A stretch of DNA of 64,000 nucleotides from Alicyclobacillus_A sp963788285 (GCA_963788285.1 CAWBGB010000014.1:186001-250000), one strand, 5' to 3'; shown: positions 43,074 to 52,440, numbered from the stretch's first letter. The notes: generated by a model not told the origin, from the sequence alone. A program made the numbers and translations.

Positions 43074-44956
43074 GCTTGTCGACTCCCGACGCGAGATGCT
43101 TCGCCGCGTGTGATGACCTGTAACACGTCCTGTACAATATTATTCGCCGTCAAACCGATGTGTTGGAGCAGTTCCTTGCGTGTTCCATGTTCAATAAACA
43201 CATCTGGGATTCCGCGCCGACGTACGCGCGTCTCGATACCTCGGTCTGCGAGCAACTCTACGACTGCCGACCCCATACCGCCCGCCAATGCCGCTTCTTC
43301 GACGGTGACGAGTGGCATGGACTTGGCAAGCCGAATGATAAGGGCCTCGTCCAGCGGTTTGACAAACCGCATGTTGACCACCGTCGTCAGCACACCGTAC
43401 TCTTCCTCCAACCGACGGGCGGCTTCTTCGGCAAGTTGTACCATCGGGCCCAAGGCAAGAATCGCCGCAGCATCCCCCGTGCGCAGCACTTCCGCTTCCC
43501 CGATGTTCAGCTTCCGTAAGGGCTCACTCAGATCCACACCCACACCGTCTGCGCGTGGATAGCGTACCGCGACCGGCCCGTTCACGTGCAGCCCGGTGTA
43601 TAACATGTGCCTCAGTTCATTTTCGTCCTTCGGCATCATCACAACAATGTTTGGTATGGCTCGGAGATACGACACATCGTACGCTCCTTGGTGTGTTTCC
43701 CCATCTGGGCCCACCAGCCCAGCACGGTCCACGGCAATCAGAACAGGCAACTTCTGGATGCAAATATCGTGAATCACCTGGTCATAGGCACGCTGTAAGA
43801 ACGTCGAATAAATAGCTAATACCGGGCGCTTTCCAGCAGCCGCGAGTCCACCGCAAAATGTCGCTGCGTGTTGCTCAGCGATACCCACATCATACAATCT
43901 GTCTGGAAATTCTTCGCCGAACTTGGTTAACCCCGACCCAGAGATCATGGCTGGCGTGACCGCAACAAGATCCGGCATCTCCCGTGCCAGTTGTCTGAGT
44001 GTATCCGCAAACACGCTGGTGTAAGACGGTGGCCCACCCGGCTTTGGCGCACTCGGCCATGCATGCCATTTGTCAGGCGCTTTTTCCGCCGAAGCGTACC
44101 CCTTCCCCTTACTGGTGACTATGTGAATGAGCACGGGGCCTTTCAACCGCTTGGCATCTTCCAACACCTTCAGCAGACCCTCCAAGTCGTGCCCGTCGAC
44201 TGGGCCCAAGTACTTAAACCCAAACCCTTCAAACAGAAGACCGGGAACCACCAGGTGCCGCATGGAATCCTTCACTTTTTCTAACGTCTTGGTCAACTTC
44301 GGTCCAATCGCCGGAACTTTGCGCAACACACCCTCAACTTCCGACTTCGCTTTGGAGTACGTGGGGTCAGTGCGTAGCCGGGTGAGATAGCGAGACAACG
44401 CACCCACGTTTTCGGAAATGGACATTTCGTTGTCATTCAGGATGACCATCAGATTTGTGCCTAAATGGCCAGCGTGGTTCAGCGCTTCCATTGCCATCCC
44501 GCCGGTCAAAGCTCCGTCGCCGATGACGGCAACCACACTGTACTTCTCGCCCGCCAAATCGCGTGCCACAGCCATACCGAGCCCGGCTGAGATGGAGGTG
44601 CTGGCGTGGCCTGTGCCGAATTGGTCGTGCTCACTTTCGCCGCGCTTCGGAAATCCAGCCAGGCCTTGAAACTGTCGCAACGTAGGAAATTGATCTTTGC
44701 GTCCAGTCAGGATTTTGTGGACATACGCTTGGTGGCCGACATCCCAAATGATTTTGTCGGTAGGACTGTCGAACACTTTATGTAATGCCAAAGTTAACTC
44801 GACAACTCCGAGATTGGCGCCGAAGTGGCCGCCCGTCTGCGATACTGCGTCGACGAGGAACCCGCGAATCTCTTGAGCCAGCGTAGTTAATTGTTGTACG
44901 TTCAGCGACTTGATGTCCGCTGGTGCGTTTACGTGTTCGAGATACGTCGTGAACAC
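43070..44956 (-). CDS. dxs: 1-deoxy-D-xylulose-5-phosphate synthase
   Basis: Dxs condenses pyruvate and glyceraldehyde 3-phosphate, the first step of the MEP isoprenoid pathway. The 628-residue protein has the thiamine diphosphate motif GDGALTGGMAMEALNHAG followed by NDNEMSIS, the N-terminal TGGHFGANLGVVELTLALH, and the C-terminal transketolase halves. GTG 44956 begins the frame with a weak ribosome site (GTGAG just upstream). It lies 30 bases after oapA and shares an operon-like run with ispA, so OLE RNA sits among isoprenoid genes. Confidence 0.96.
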   Translation of the reverse strand: MFTTYLEHVNAPADIKSLNVQQLTTLAQEIRGFLVDAVSQTGGHFGANLGVVELTLALHKVFDSPTDKIIWDVGHQAYVHKILTGRKDQFPTLRQFQGLAGFPKRGESEHDQFGTGHASTSISAGLGMAVARDLAGEKYSVVAVIGDGALTGGMAMEALNHAGHLGTNLMVILNDNEMSISENVGALSRYLTRLRTDPTYSKAKSEVEGVLRKVPAIGPKLTKTLEKVKDSMRHLVVPGLLFEGFGFKYLGPVDGHDLEGLLKVLEDAKRLKGPVLIHIVTSKGKGYASAEKAPDKWHAWPSAPKPGGPPSYTSVFADTLRQLAREMPDLVAVTPAMISGSGLTKFGEEFPDRLYDVGIAEQHAATFCGGLAAAGKRPVLAIYSTFLQRAYDQVIHDICIQKLPVLIAVDRAGLVGPDGETHQGAYDVSYLRAIPNIVVMMPKDENELRHMLYTGLHVNGPVAVRYPRADGVGVDLSEPLRKLNIGEAEVLRTGDAAAILALGPMVQLAEEAARRLEEEYGVLTTVVNMRFVKPLDEALIIRLAKSMPLVTVEEAALAGGMGSAVVELLADRGIETRVRRRGIPDVFIEHGTRKELLQHIGLTANNIVQDVLQVITRGEASRVGSRQA

Positions 44957-44986
44957 CTCACAGCATTAGAATAAGCATCCGTATGG

Positions 44987-45571
44987 TTAACGGGAACGAC
45001 GTGCCATTGTACGTTTGCGAGATCGGCCTGGAACAATGAGCAATGTCTCGAAAATTTTCGCCGCCGTCAAGATAATAGGCGTCGGCGACTGAATCGCCAA
45101 TGTCTTCCCTATCGCCTTCGCTCCCACAGTAATCGAAGTCACCAGGGCAGTCAACACAATTGTGACCAGTTCCTTCTGCAAACCTGTCACGTGGAGAGTA
45201 CCACCCAGTTGGACAGACACGGCGAGGGCACCGGCACCGCTCAACACCCCAGCGATATCTCCGACGACGTCACTGCACACGCTGGAAACCTTTTCGGCAT
45301 TTCGAACAATGGTTATCGCCCGCTTCGCGCCGAACACTTTCTTCGCAGCCATCGCGTGAAACGGCGTCTCTCGCGCAGCCGCGGCGGCCACACCCAGCAT
45401 GTCGAACATCGCCCCCACCAGTACAATTCCCACTACAATCAGGGCACCGACATACCACCGAACTTCGTCTAAAAAAATAGTGGCTGTGTCAAACACACCA
45501 CTGAGGGGCAGGGAGATGGCCGATACCGTGAGGATGAACGGCAATGCACCCCGCAACGTCGTTCTTTTCAT
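44987..45571 (-). CDS. oapA: OLE-associated membrane protein OapA
   Basis: This 194-residue multi-span membrane protein has hydrophobic segments near residues 8-28, 38-62, 105-125 and 135-160, a conserved cytoplasmic-looking stretch AAARETPFHAMAAKKVFGAK with RNAEKVSSVCSDVVGDIAG, and a basic C-terminus (RSRKRTMARRSR). The stretch is reminiscent of the DUF21 membrane domain of CNNM/CorC magnesium proteins. It directly follows the proposed OLE RNA and precedes dxs, the known setting of oapA, whose product binds OLE RNA and brings it to the membrane. The ATG has GGGGG upstream. The name rests on context plus topology. Confidence 0.8.
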   Translation of the reverse strand: MKRTTLRGALPFILTVSAISLPLSGVFDTATIFLDEVRWYVGALIVVGIVLVGAMFDMLGVAAAAARETPFHAMAAKKVFGAKRAITIVRNAEKVSSVCSDVVGDIAGVLSGAGALAVSVQLGGTLHVTGLQKELVTIVLTALVTSITVGAKAIGKTLAIQSPTPIILTAAKIFETLLIVPGRSRKRTMARRSR

Positions 45572-45589
45572 TATGTACCCCCATAGAGA

Positions 45590-46189
45590 GGAAAAATCCT
45601 GGGTGGCAGCTCTTTGGGTAAACGCTGTGGCTTAGGTCCAGTAGGTTTTCCCAAGGACGCACCGACGCGTCGCCGCACCGGCGGTTTCCCTTTATGCATC
45701 CCTTGACTGTGTCACCATCAGTCAGACTGGATTACCACTTAGTCCACACTATAATCCCCAAAGAGCCACTTGAAGTACAGTCTAGGCGTTTTCCGCAACA
45801 ACCGTTGCCGACTCCTAGCCTCTTTTGCAGTACGGATTTCACACGGCACCAGCGTCGCTCCCTGGCCGGGGAGTTAAACGCCTGTTTCCCGTGATCCTTC
45901 AGTACCACTCAAGGCAGGCTACGCTGCACACAGATGGACTCCGCATGCAGGTTCATACCCCAAGCCATAACCTCCTTCAAAAGCAGGCTACGGACATGGG
46001 CCTCCGCGAAAGCTGGGTCAGATCTCGCATGCCATTGCGAGTTGCCCAACTTTCTTAACTCCCAGCATCAACCCAAGGCTGGGCGCCTCAAGCCAACACC
46101 AGGAACTTCATCGATGTGCCCTTTGGCGGATTTTTAGCCCCGCCTTCAGAGTCGGACGGTTGACTAGAATACTGCGCCACCCAAACGTC
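45590..46189 (-). ncRNA. ole: OLE (ornate, large, extremophilic) RNA
   Basis: The 700 bases between ispA and oapA contain no credible coding frame but much RNA-like structure on the minus strand. Hairpins CCCAGC/GCTGGG (46061-46083) and CTCGCA/TGCGAG (46024-46041) are seen, as is TGACTG/CAGTCA near 45710-45726, enclosed by a long-range pairing of GGTAATCCAGT (45726-45736) with ACTGGACC (45635-45642). A promoter lies at 46196. The length of about 600 bases, the ispA-RNA-membrane-protein-dxs order and the host type are those of OLE RNA, an abundant membrane-bound non-coding RNA linked to cold, alcohol and magnesium stress. Both ends are approximate. Confidence 0.85.
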
Positions 46190-46193
46190 GATA

Positions 46194-46204
46194 CAATTAT
46201 AGCA
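46194..46204 (-). promoter_or_regulatory. Extended -10 promoter of OLE RNA
   Basis: The minus strand reads TGCTATAAT, a perfect TATAAT (46196-46201) with the TGn extension. No good -35 hexamer is present, which extended -10 promoters tolerate. The predicted start is near 46189. Confidence 0.65.
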
Positions 46205-46276
46205 TACGATCCGAAATCCCGATCATGAGGCTTGCTGGCAATGTTCCCAGCTCACACATGCAACATTCCCGAAGTG

Positions 46277-47167
46277 TTACCTTGTCCGCCGCACCACGTA
46301 CTCGCCAATGGCCACGAGCAACGGCGCTTGGATGCCTGCCGACGTCAGCGCTGCGACGCCTTCCTGCATGGTCGATTCCGCCAGTTCCCGCGTCTTCTCC
46401 AGCCCGACCAACCGCGGGTAGGTGAGTTTTTGCAAACGTTCGTCTGAGCCGACGGGCTTACCTATCTCCGCCTCGCTGCCGGCCACATCCAACCAGTCGT
46501 CCACGATTTGAAACGCCAGGCCCACGGACAGACCGTACTTCGCGACGGCCTCTTGCTCCTGGCTCGACACATTCGCAAACAGACTTCCGATGACGACGGA
46601 CGCTTGTATCAATTTGGCAGTTTTGTGCACATGAATAAACTGCAATAATTCGAGGTTTCCGTCCGAATGCTCGGCAAGGATGTCTGCCTGTTGCCCACCG
46701 ACCATGCCGTACGCCCCGGCGGCATGGGCGAGAGTGCGAATCATCTGCAACTGCTTGTCCGCAGAGATGCCCAGTGGCTGTGACAACTGTTCGAAAGCGT
46801 ACGTAAGAAGTGCATCTCCCGCCAGCAATGCGGTCGCGTCGCCATAGACCTTGTGATTCGTCGGGCGACCACGGCGCAAATCATCGTTGTCGATGATGGG
46901 CAAGTCGTCGTGGATCAGCGAATAGCAGTGAACCAGCTCGAGCGCCGCGGCAGCAGGTAGGACTTTGTCCACGCCGACCCCAAACGTCTCGGCTGCAGCG
47001 ATGCACAAGATAGGGCGCAGCCGTTTCCCCGCCCCCAACAAGCTGTAATTCATCGCTTCGAACAAGCGGGCGGGTCGGCCTGGGTTCGCAAACAATGTTG
47101 CCAAATAATCCGTAACCGTTCGCCCCATCTCCGCGATATATGCATCGACGTCGGGTCTCACTGCCAT
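46277..47167 (-). CDS. ispA: Farnesyl diphosphate synthase (short-chain polyprenyl synthase)
   Basis: This 296-residue all-helical prenyltransferase condenses isopentenyl diphosphate with dimethylallyl or geranyl diphosphate. Both aspartate-rich motifs are intact: DDLPIIDNDDLRRGRPTNH (first, about residues 84-102) and DDWLDVAG (second, about 222-229). The start overlaps the xseB stop (TAATG). It belongs to the folD-xseA-xseB-ispA run and, with dxs, flanks the OLE/oapA pair. Confidence 0.95.
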   Translation of the reverse strand: MAVRPDVDAYIAEMGRTVTDYLATLFANPGRPARLFEAMNYSLLGAGKRLRPILCIAAAETFGVGVDKVLPAAAALELVHCYSLIHDDLPIIDNDDLRRGRPTNHKVYGDATALLAGDALLTYAFEQLSQPLGISADKQLQMIRTLAHAAGAYGMVGGQQADILAEHSDGNLELLQFIHVHKTAKLIQASVVIGSLFANVSSQEQEAVAKYGLSVGLAFQIVDDWLDVAGSEAEIGKPVGSDERLQKLTYPRLVGLEKTRELAESTMQEGVAALTSAGIQAPLLVAIGEYVVRRTR

Positions 47168-47406
47168 TAAACGCCCTCCTTTAGGGACTGCTTGTCCAAC
47201 GTGCCTTGCGTTTCGACCAATTGTTCAATTTCCAATTCGGCGCGATCCAGCTGACCGCGACAGAATTGAACGAGTTTCATGGCTTCCTTGTATCGTTCGA
47301 TGGCTTCAGACAACGATAGCTCTCCGGACTCCAACTTCCGGACTGTTTCCTCCAAACGCTTCATCGCAGTCTCAAATGTCAAGTCTTGACTGAACGCCTC
47401 GTTCAT
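47167..47406 (-). CDS. xseB: Exodeoxyribonuclease VII small subunit
   Basis: This 79-residue helical protein (FETAMKRLEETVRKLESGEL, SLSEAIERYKEAMKLV) assembles in several copies with XseA to make the single-strand exonuclease. ATG 47406 has GGGGAGG 9 bases upstream and lies inside the end of xseA, a 35-base overlap that implies coupled translation. The length is typical. Confidence 0.94.
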   Translation of the reverse strand: MNEAFSQDLTFETAMKRLEETVRKLESGELSLSEAIERYKEAMKLVQFCRGQLDRAELEIEQLVETQGTLDKQSLKEGV

Positions 47407-48775
47407 AGTCCCGTTCCTCCCCGTCCTCAATCCTAGCCATTAACGTTCCGTCCGCCAGACGTATGGTCACCTTCTCCCCGGGCTCAACCTGCTGCTTACG
47501 AGTGACCACAGTCGTTCCGTCCGCCTTGTACACAACACTATATCCTCGGCGCAAGACACTCAAGGGATTGAGCGCCTCGAGCGACACGATAGATTTGTCG
47601 AGCGCTCGGTTCCGCTCGGACAAGTACAATTTCACCGACTGTACCACTTTCGCCTGAGCCACGTCTACCTTGTTGCGCGCGCTTCCAACACGTGCTTTGA
47701 TGTCCAGGCGGTGCAACCGCTCGGACAGCTGCGCGACCACCCGCTCCCCAGCGCGGATGGGTTTGGTGGCGTGCTGTTGCAACAAGCTATCCAGGTAATC
47801 CACGTGCTGCCTGTAGATATTGACAATGTTCAGCGGGTGCTTTAATACAGCCGACTCGCGGATGGCTGACAGTCGCTGCCTCTGCTCTGCAAGTCGATAT
47901 CGGATGGATGTCAAGCTACGGCTGGACCACTGGGACAACTGCTCTCGCAGATCCATTACATACGGAGCGACCACTTCTGCGGCTGCCGTCGGCGTGGCCG
48001 CCCGGACGTCCGCCACAAAGTCACAGATGGTATAGTCCGTCTCATGTCCCACTGCGGAAACCACCGGAATCGGGCAAGCGGCAATGGCTCGTGCGACCAC
48101 TTCCTCGTTGAACGGCCACAGTTCTTCTAAAGAACCGCCACCTCTTGCCACAATAATTACGTCAATCCTCTCATGGGTGGTAGACCACGTGAGCAATCGC
48201 TCGAGTGCCGCCACAATCGACTTGGCTGCCGTCGGGCCCTGAACGAGCGCAGGCGACAAAACCACTTTCGCTAGCGGATAACGACGCGACAACGTCGTAC
48301 AGATATCGCGAATGACGGCACCCGTGGGAGACGTGACCACGCCGACGCGCTGTGGATAACGCGGCAGTGATTTTTTCTTTTCGGGGCGAAACAATCCTTC
48401 CCGCTCGAGACGCTCCTTGAGCTGCGTAAACGCCACGTACAGCGCGCCGATTCCATCCGGCTGCATGTCATCCACGTAGACTTGATACTGGCCATCCCGG
48501 TCAAACACACCGATAGACCCTAGCACAATCACACGCATCCCGTCCTCGGGCAAGAACGACAACCGTTTGACGCGGCTTGCAAACATAACCGCCCGCAAGC
48601 GGCTCTTTTCGTCCTTCAGGGTGAAGTACATGTGACCGCTGGAGTGGTGCTTGAAGTTGGATATCTCTCCCGTCACATAACAAGTCTGCAAGCGAACGTC
48701 ACGTTCGATGACGTCGCGGATGAGCTGGTTCACTTCGCTCACGGTATAGACCTTCGCGGACGTAGGAACCGCCAT
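47372..48775 (-). CDS. xseA: Exodeoxyribonuclease VII large subunit
   Basis: This 467-residue catalytic subunit has an N-terminal OB-fold (VSEVNQLIRDVIERDVRLQT, then FKHHSSGHMYFTLKD), the catalytic core with GVVTSPTGAVIRDI and RGGGSLEELWPFNEE near residues 205-219, followed by HETDYTICDFVADVRAATPT, then a long coiled coil that binds XseB. ATG 48775 sits behind AAGGAGG, three bases after the folD stop. It degrades single-stranded DNA in both directions in repair. Confidence 0.96.
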   Translation of the reverse strand: MAVPTSAKVYTVSEVNQLIRDVIERDVRLQTCYVTGEISNFKHHSSGHMYFTLKDEKSRLRAVMFASRVKRLSFLPEDGMRVIVLGSIGVFDRDGQYQVYVDDMQPDGIGALYVAFTQLKERLEREGLFRPEKKKSLPRYPQRVGVVTSPTGAVIRDICTTLSRRYPLAKVVLSPALVQGPTAAKSIVAALERLLTWSTTHERIDVIIVARGGGSLEELWPFNEEVVARAIAACPIPVVSAVGHETDYTICDFVADVRAATPTAAAEVVAPYVMDLREQLSQWSSRSLTSIRYRLAEQRQRLSAIRESAVLKHPLNIVNIYRQHVDYLDSLLQQHATKPIRAGERVVAQLSERLHRLDIKARVGSARNKVDVAQAKVVQSVKLYLSERNRALDKSIVSLEALNPLSVLRRGYSVVYKADGTTVVTRKQQVEPGEKVTIRLADGTLMARIEDGEERDYERGVQSRLDI

Positions 48776-48778
48776 GCT

Positions 48779-49636
48779 CTATTCCTCCTTGAGTCCGCGG
48801 CGAGCGAGTCCCAGTGCTACGGTGTTTTCCATCAAAGTCGCGACCGTCAACGGTCCAACACCGCCAGGAACGGGAGTGATGGCGCTGGCTACTTCGGAAA
48901 CACCCTCGAAGTCAACGTCTCCGACCAGTTTCCCATCGACGCGGTTCATTCCCACATCGATGACGACAGCCCCTTGTTTCACATGGTCCTTTGTGACGAG
49001 ATTTGGCTGCCCGACAGCAACCACGAGAATGTCAGCCAACCCAGTGATGTCGGAAAGATTCTTGGTCTTCGAGTGGCAGACTGTCACCGTCGCATTCTCC
49101 TTGAGCAGCAACATCGCCATCGGCTTGCCGACGATGTTGCTTCGACCAACGACAACCGCGTGCTTACCCGCGATTTCAATGCCCTCGCGATGCAACATGT
49201 TCACGATTCCGGCAGGGGTACAGGGCCACACAGCATCGAGTCCGACAAAGTTGCGCCCGGCATTGACGGGGTGGAAACCATCCACATCCTTCTCTGGCGA
49301 GATGCGTTCCAGCACCTCTCGTTCTGTAATGTGCGACGGGAGCGGCAATTGAACCAGAATGCCGTCCACCGAGTCATCGGCGTTCAGTCTATCGACTTCA
49401 GCCAGCAGAACTTCCTGCGATACATCTGCCGGCAGTCTCAAAACGTCCCCTTCCAGGCCGATTTTCTCCGCCGTACGTTGCTTGCCACGAACGTAACTCG
49501 CAGATGCAGGGTTGTCCCCAACCAGTACGACAGTTAATTTCAGTGAGACCCCTCGCTCCTTGAGGCGAATGAGACGCTCCTGCAACTCTTGATGAATTGA
49601 CGCTGCAACTTTCTTTCCATCCAAAATTCTTGCCAC
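48779..49636 (-). CDS. folD: Methylenetetrahydrofolate dehydrogenase / cyclohydrolase
   Basis: This bifunctional enzyme interconverts methylene-, methenyl- and formyl-tetrahydrofolate with NADP. The 285-residue protein has the catalytic S-Y-V-R-G-K segment (SASYVRGKQRTAEKIGLEG), DGILVQLPLP and the Rossmann motif VVGRSNIVGKPMAMLL. GTG 49636 follows GGAGGTG. It is the first gene of the folD-xseA-xseB-ispA run, preceded by a likely terminator. Confidence 0.96.
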   Translation of the reverse strand: MARILDGKKVAASIHQELQERLIRLKERGVSLKLTVVLVGDNPASASYVRGKQRTAEKIGLEGDVLRLPADVSQEVLLAEVDRLNADDSVDGILVQLPLPSHITEREVLERISPEKDVDGFHPVNAGRNFVGLDAVWPCTPAGIVNMLHREGIEIAGKHAVVVGRSNIVGKPMAMLLLKENATVTVCHSKTKNLSDITGLADILVVAVGQPNLVTKDHVKQGAVVIDVGMNRVDGKLVGDVDFEGVSEVASAITPVPGGVGPLTVATLMENTVALGLARRGLKEE

Positions 49637-49710
49637 AAGCTACACCTCCGCAATTCCTCGCCTCACAAAGGTCGCACTGAAGCACGGTGGAACAGACTCA
49701 CCGTGGATTC

Positions 49711-49742
49711 CATAAAGAAGAAGTCCACACCACCGTGTGAAC
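49711..49742 (-). terminator. Terminator after the ferredoxin-NADP reductase gene
   Basis: GTTCACAC (minus strand) pairs with GTGTGGAC around GGTG (49723-49742), followed by TTCTTCTTTATGG. A second hairpin CACGGTG/CACCGTG lies at 49683-49705. Confidence 0.6.
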
Positions 49743-49763
49743 TCCGTAACACCGTCTTCGTGT

Positions 49764-50774
49764 CTACTCTTTCCGGTTGCTGCTGTGACCCGGACTCAAC
49801 CGCGCTTTGGGATCAATGAACGTCTTGGCATTGTTCACGGCTGTTGGCGCTTCGCCAAATCCCGTGGCAATCAGTTTTACCTTGCCCGGATAGGTGACGA
49901 TGTCACCCGCGGCATAGACGCCCGGAATATTCGTTTCCATCCGCGTATTGACCACAATTTCATTATTCTCAATCTCCAACCCCCAGTCTGCAATCGGACC
50001 GAGGGAAGCCGTGAAGCCGAGCCCACTGATAATCACGTCGACCTCGATGTCGACAGTTTCCTTCGTCTTACTGTTGATGAGTGTCGCCTGCTCCAATTTG
50101 CCGTCGCCGCGGACAGAGAGAAGTTCTGCGAACGTTCTGACGTCAACCGTCGAAGCGTGCAACTGCTTTACACTTTCTTCGTGTGCCCGGAATTGGTCTC
50201 GGCGGTGAATCAAGGTGACCGAAGAAGCAACCCCTTCCAGCATCAGCGCAAAGTCCACTGCCGAGTCTCCACCACCAATCACTAGTGCCCGCTTACCTCG
50301 AAACTTCTCGAGGTCGTCTATGAAATAATAAATACCATTGTTAATGAACGGTTCGACGCCTTCCGCAGACAATGGACGTGGCGTGAACACACCGATGCCC
50401 GCGCAGATGATGACTGCCTTCGTATAGTGTGTTTGTTTGTCCGTCGTCAATTCAAAGATGCCGTCGTCGCGGCGGATCAGCTGCTCCACGCGTTCGTTCA
50501 AGTGAACCGTCGGATGATACTGAAACGCTTGTTCCTTGAGCTGTTCTACCAACTGTTTCGCCCGGATTTTCGGAAATCCACCAACGTCATAAATGTACTT
50601 TTCCGGATACAGTGTGGCAAGCTGACCCCCGAGTTCCGGGAGACTATCGATAATCTTGCAACTTGCGTCGCGCATTCCACAGTAAAACGCTGCAAACAAC
50701 CCGGTCGGGCCGCCTCCAATGATGGTAATGTCAAAGACTGGTTGGCCGTTGTCCAGAAATTCCGTGGCGGTCAC
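49764..50774 (-). CDS. Ferredoxin-NADP reductase, type 2 (thioredoxin-reductase-like)
   Basis: This flavoprotein of 336 residues has an FAD motif (IIGGGPTGLFAAFYCGMRDA, about 17-36) and an NADP motif (VIGGGDSAVDFAL). It lacks the CxxC redox pair of thioredoxin reductase, which marks it as a YumC/type 2 ferredoxin(flavodoxin)-NADP oxidoreductase. The C-terminal AAGDIVTYPGKVKLIATGFG is typical. GTG 50774 follows GGAGGGG. It probably supplies or withdraws electrons for ferredoxins and flavodoxins; the partner is unknown. It stands as a single gene before folD. Confidence 0.9.
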   Translation of the reverse strand: MTATEFLDNGQPVFDITIIGGGPTGLFAAFYCGMRDASCKIIDSLPELGGQLATLYPEKYIYDVGGFPKIRAKQLVEQLKEQAFQYHPTVHLNERVEQLIRRDDGIFELTTDKQTHYTKAVIICAGIGVFTPRPLSAEGVEPFINNGIYYFIDDLEKFRGKRALVIGGGDSAVDFALMLEGVASSVTLIHRRDQFRAHEESVKQLHASTVDVRTFAELLSVRGDGKLEQATLINSKTKETVDIEVDVIISGLGFTASLGPIADWGLEIENNEIVVNTRMETNIPGVYAAGDIVTYPGKVKLIATGFGEAPTAVNNAKTFIDPKARLSPGHSSNRKE

Positions 50775-50948
50775 CCGTTGTCCCCTCCTCGTCCTAGTCC
50801 TAGAACACTTCTAAGCACTTCCTGTCCATCCCCTATACACCCGCTCATTATAACCTAACATGCCACTCCTACCAACACGGTTCGTAAGGTTCAGAGCGCA
50901 GTATTCGGCTATACGGTGCGGAAGCCAATCCGCGCACCGTCAACGCAT

Positions 50949-51923
50949 TCATCCGTGGTGAAGAAACTTCTGTGCGATTCGAGCCACGCCAAGTGCGTTA
51001 TCGGAAGAAAAACGCGCCGGCGCAAACCCGACGTATACGTCCGGACGAAGTACACGCAGCCGATGTGTGACGCGCTCCTGAATGTACGCATTGGACGCGA
51101 CACCACCGGCAATCACGCAATGACGCACGTCCGAAAACGCGTCGAGGGCGCTCGTCACAGCTTTCACCACGGCATTTGCGATACAGGCCTGTACAGCCAA
51201 GGCGACATCAGCCGGCGCCACTCCGCGATCAAGCGCGCGCAAAGCCGCCGAGCACGGGCCAGAGAAGCTGAGCCGATTTCCCACGAGCCGCACGCCCAGT
51301 CGAAACTCGCTGTTGTTCGATTCACGCGCCAATTTTTCCAAGTGCGGTCCAGCAGGAAACGGCAACCCTAACGCTACGCCCACTCGGTCGACAAACTGCC
51401 CTGCGTGCAGGTCCGCCCCCTCTGCAACCGGGTGCACAGAGTAACCGAACCGAGTCGGGCGCGCCAAGATGACGTCCGACGTGCCCCCCGATAGATGTAC
51501 AGCAAGAAACGTCACGTCGCTCGGCATGTCTTCGAGAAAGTACTGCGCCGCAGCCACGTGTCCCTCTTGATGCGACGTCCGTACCACCGGAATGCCGAGA
51601 GCCCTCGCAAACGCATCCGCGAAACTTTGACCCGCACGGAAGACAGGCATGTATGACGATATGTTCGGTCTCGGACGCACCGAGACACCCACCCCCATCC
51701 ACTGAGGCTGTCTTCTCGTTCTCACCTGTGCCATCATTTGATCCATCACGATCGGAATCTGCTGCACATGAAAAAAGAGCGCATCGGATTGACGAAGCCC
51801 TCTTTCCCCCAATTGCACAGGTAACAACTTACGGCTCTCGGCCACGAGTGCACCACTATCATAATCGACGGCACATAAGGAAGTCGTATAATTGCTCGTA
51901 TCAATACCCAGCACACAACGCAT
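50949..51923 (-). CDS. Divergent TsaD/Kae1-family protein (putative O-sialoglycoprotein endopeptidase paralogue)
   Basis: This ASKHA-fold protein of 324 residues starts MRCVLGIDTSNYTTSLCAVD and has the metal motif H-x3-H in TSHQEGHVAAA, VHLSGGTSDV and GGVASNAYIQERV with DNALG near the end. True TsaD makes threonylcarbamoyl-adenosine on tRNA; this shorter branch, often named O-sialoglycoprotein endopeptidase, is found in spore formers beside nusB or folD and its role is not settled. ATG 51923 follows AAAGGGGAA. No tsaB or tsaE is nearby, so a second canonical tsaD elsewhere is expected. Confidence 0.8.
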   Translation of the reverse strand: MRCVLGIDTSNYTTSLCAVDYDSGALVAESRKLLPVQLGERGLRQSDALFFHVQQIPIVMDQMMAQVRTRRQPQWMGVGVSVRPRPNISSYMPVFRAGQSFADAFARALGIPVVRTSHQEGHVAAAQYFLEDMPSDVTFLAVHLSGGTSDVILARPTRFGYSVHPVAEGADLHAGQFVDRVGVALGLPFPAGPHLEKLARESNNSEFRLGVRLVGNRLSFSGPCSAALRALDRGVAPADVALAVQACIANAVVKAVTSALDAFSDVRHCVIAGGVASNAYIQERVTHRLRVLRPDVYVGFAPARFSSDNALGVARIAQKFLHHG

Positions 51924-51972
51924 GCCTGTTCCCCTTTTACAACCGTCCCGTAGAAGCCTGCTGTCCACCACT

Positions 51973-52389
51973 TCACTGACGGTTCTGTCTAACAGTCGGC
52001 AAAATCTTCGCCAAAACGCCGTTCACGAAGCGACCCGATTCCTCCGTGCTGAAGGCCTTTGCCAGTTCAATCGCCTCATCGACGATGGTGGCGATATCCA
52101 CGTCCGTCTCGTACAGCAACTCGTAAACAGCCAGCCGAAGAACGTTCCTATCCACGGACGCAATGCGGTCGAGCTTCCAACCCTGTACAGAGGATGCCAA
52201 CAACGCGTCCAATTCTGCCAGATGCGACGTGGTTCCGTGTACCAACTTCTCAACGTACTGGACGTCCTTGTCGGACATCGACTCTGATTCCTCTAACACG
52301 TGGCGGATGGCGGCGTCCACGTCCGATTTGCCTACGTCAATCTGATACAATGTTTGGAGTGCCTTTTGCCGTAACTCCCTGCGCCTCAT
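51973..52389 (-). CDS. nusB: Transcription antitermination factor NusB
   Basis: This 138-residue all-helical protein begins MRRRELRQKALQTLYQID and ends with the conserved FVNGVLAKI helix. It binds boxA RNA with NusE in ribosomal RNA antitermination. ATG 52389 follows GGAGTGAG. It comes after the Asp23/AmaP/DUF2273 genes and 49 bases before the TsaD-like gene, as in many Bacilli. Confidence 0.95.
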   Translation of the reverse strand: MRRRELRQKALQTLYQIDVGKSDVDAAIRHVLEESESMSDKDVQYVEKLVHGTTSHLAELDALLASSVQGWKLDRIASVDRNVLRLAVYELLYETDVDIATIVDEAIELAKAFSTEESGRFVNGVLAKILPTVRQNRQ

Positions 52390-52440
52390 GCTCTCACTCC
52401 ATTCTGCTACGTTCCCTGATCTACATGATGAACGAAACTG

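Noticed and set aside
45694..46447. Short plus-strand frames across the ispA-oapA gap
   Set aside because: None has a ribosome site or protein-like composition; the interval is better explained as OLE RNA.
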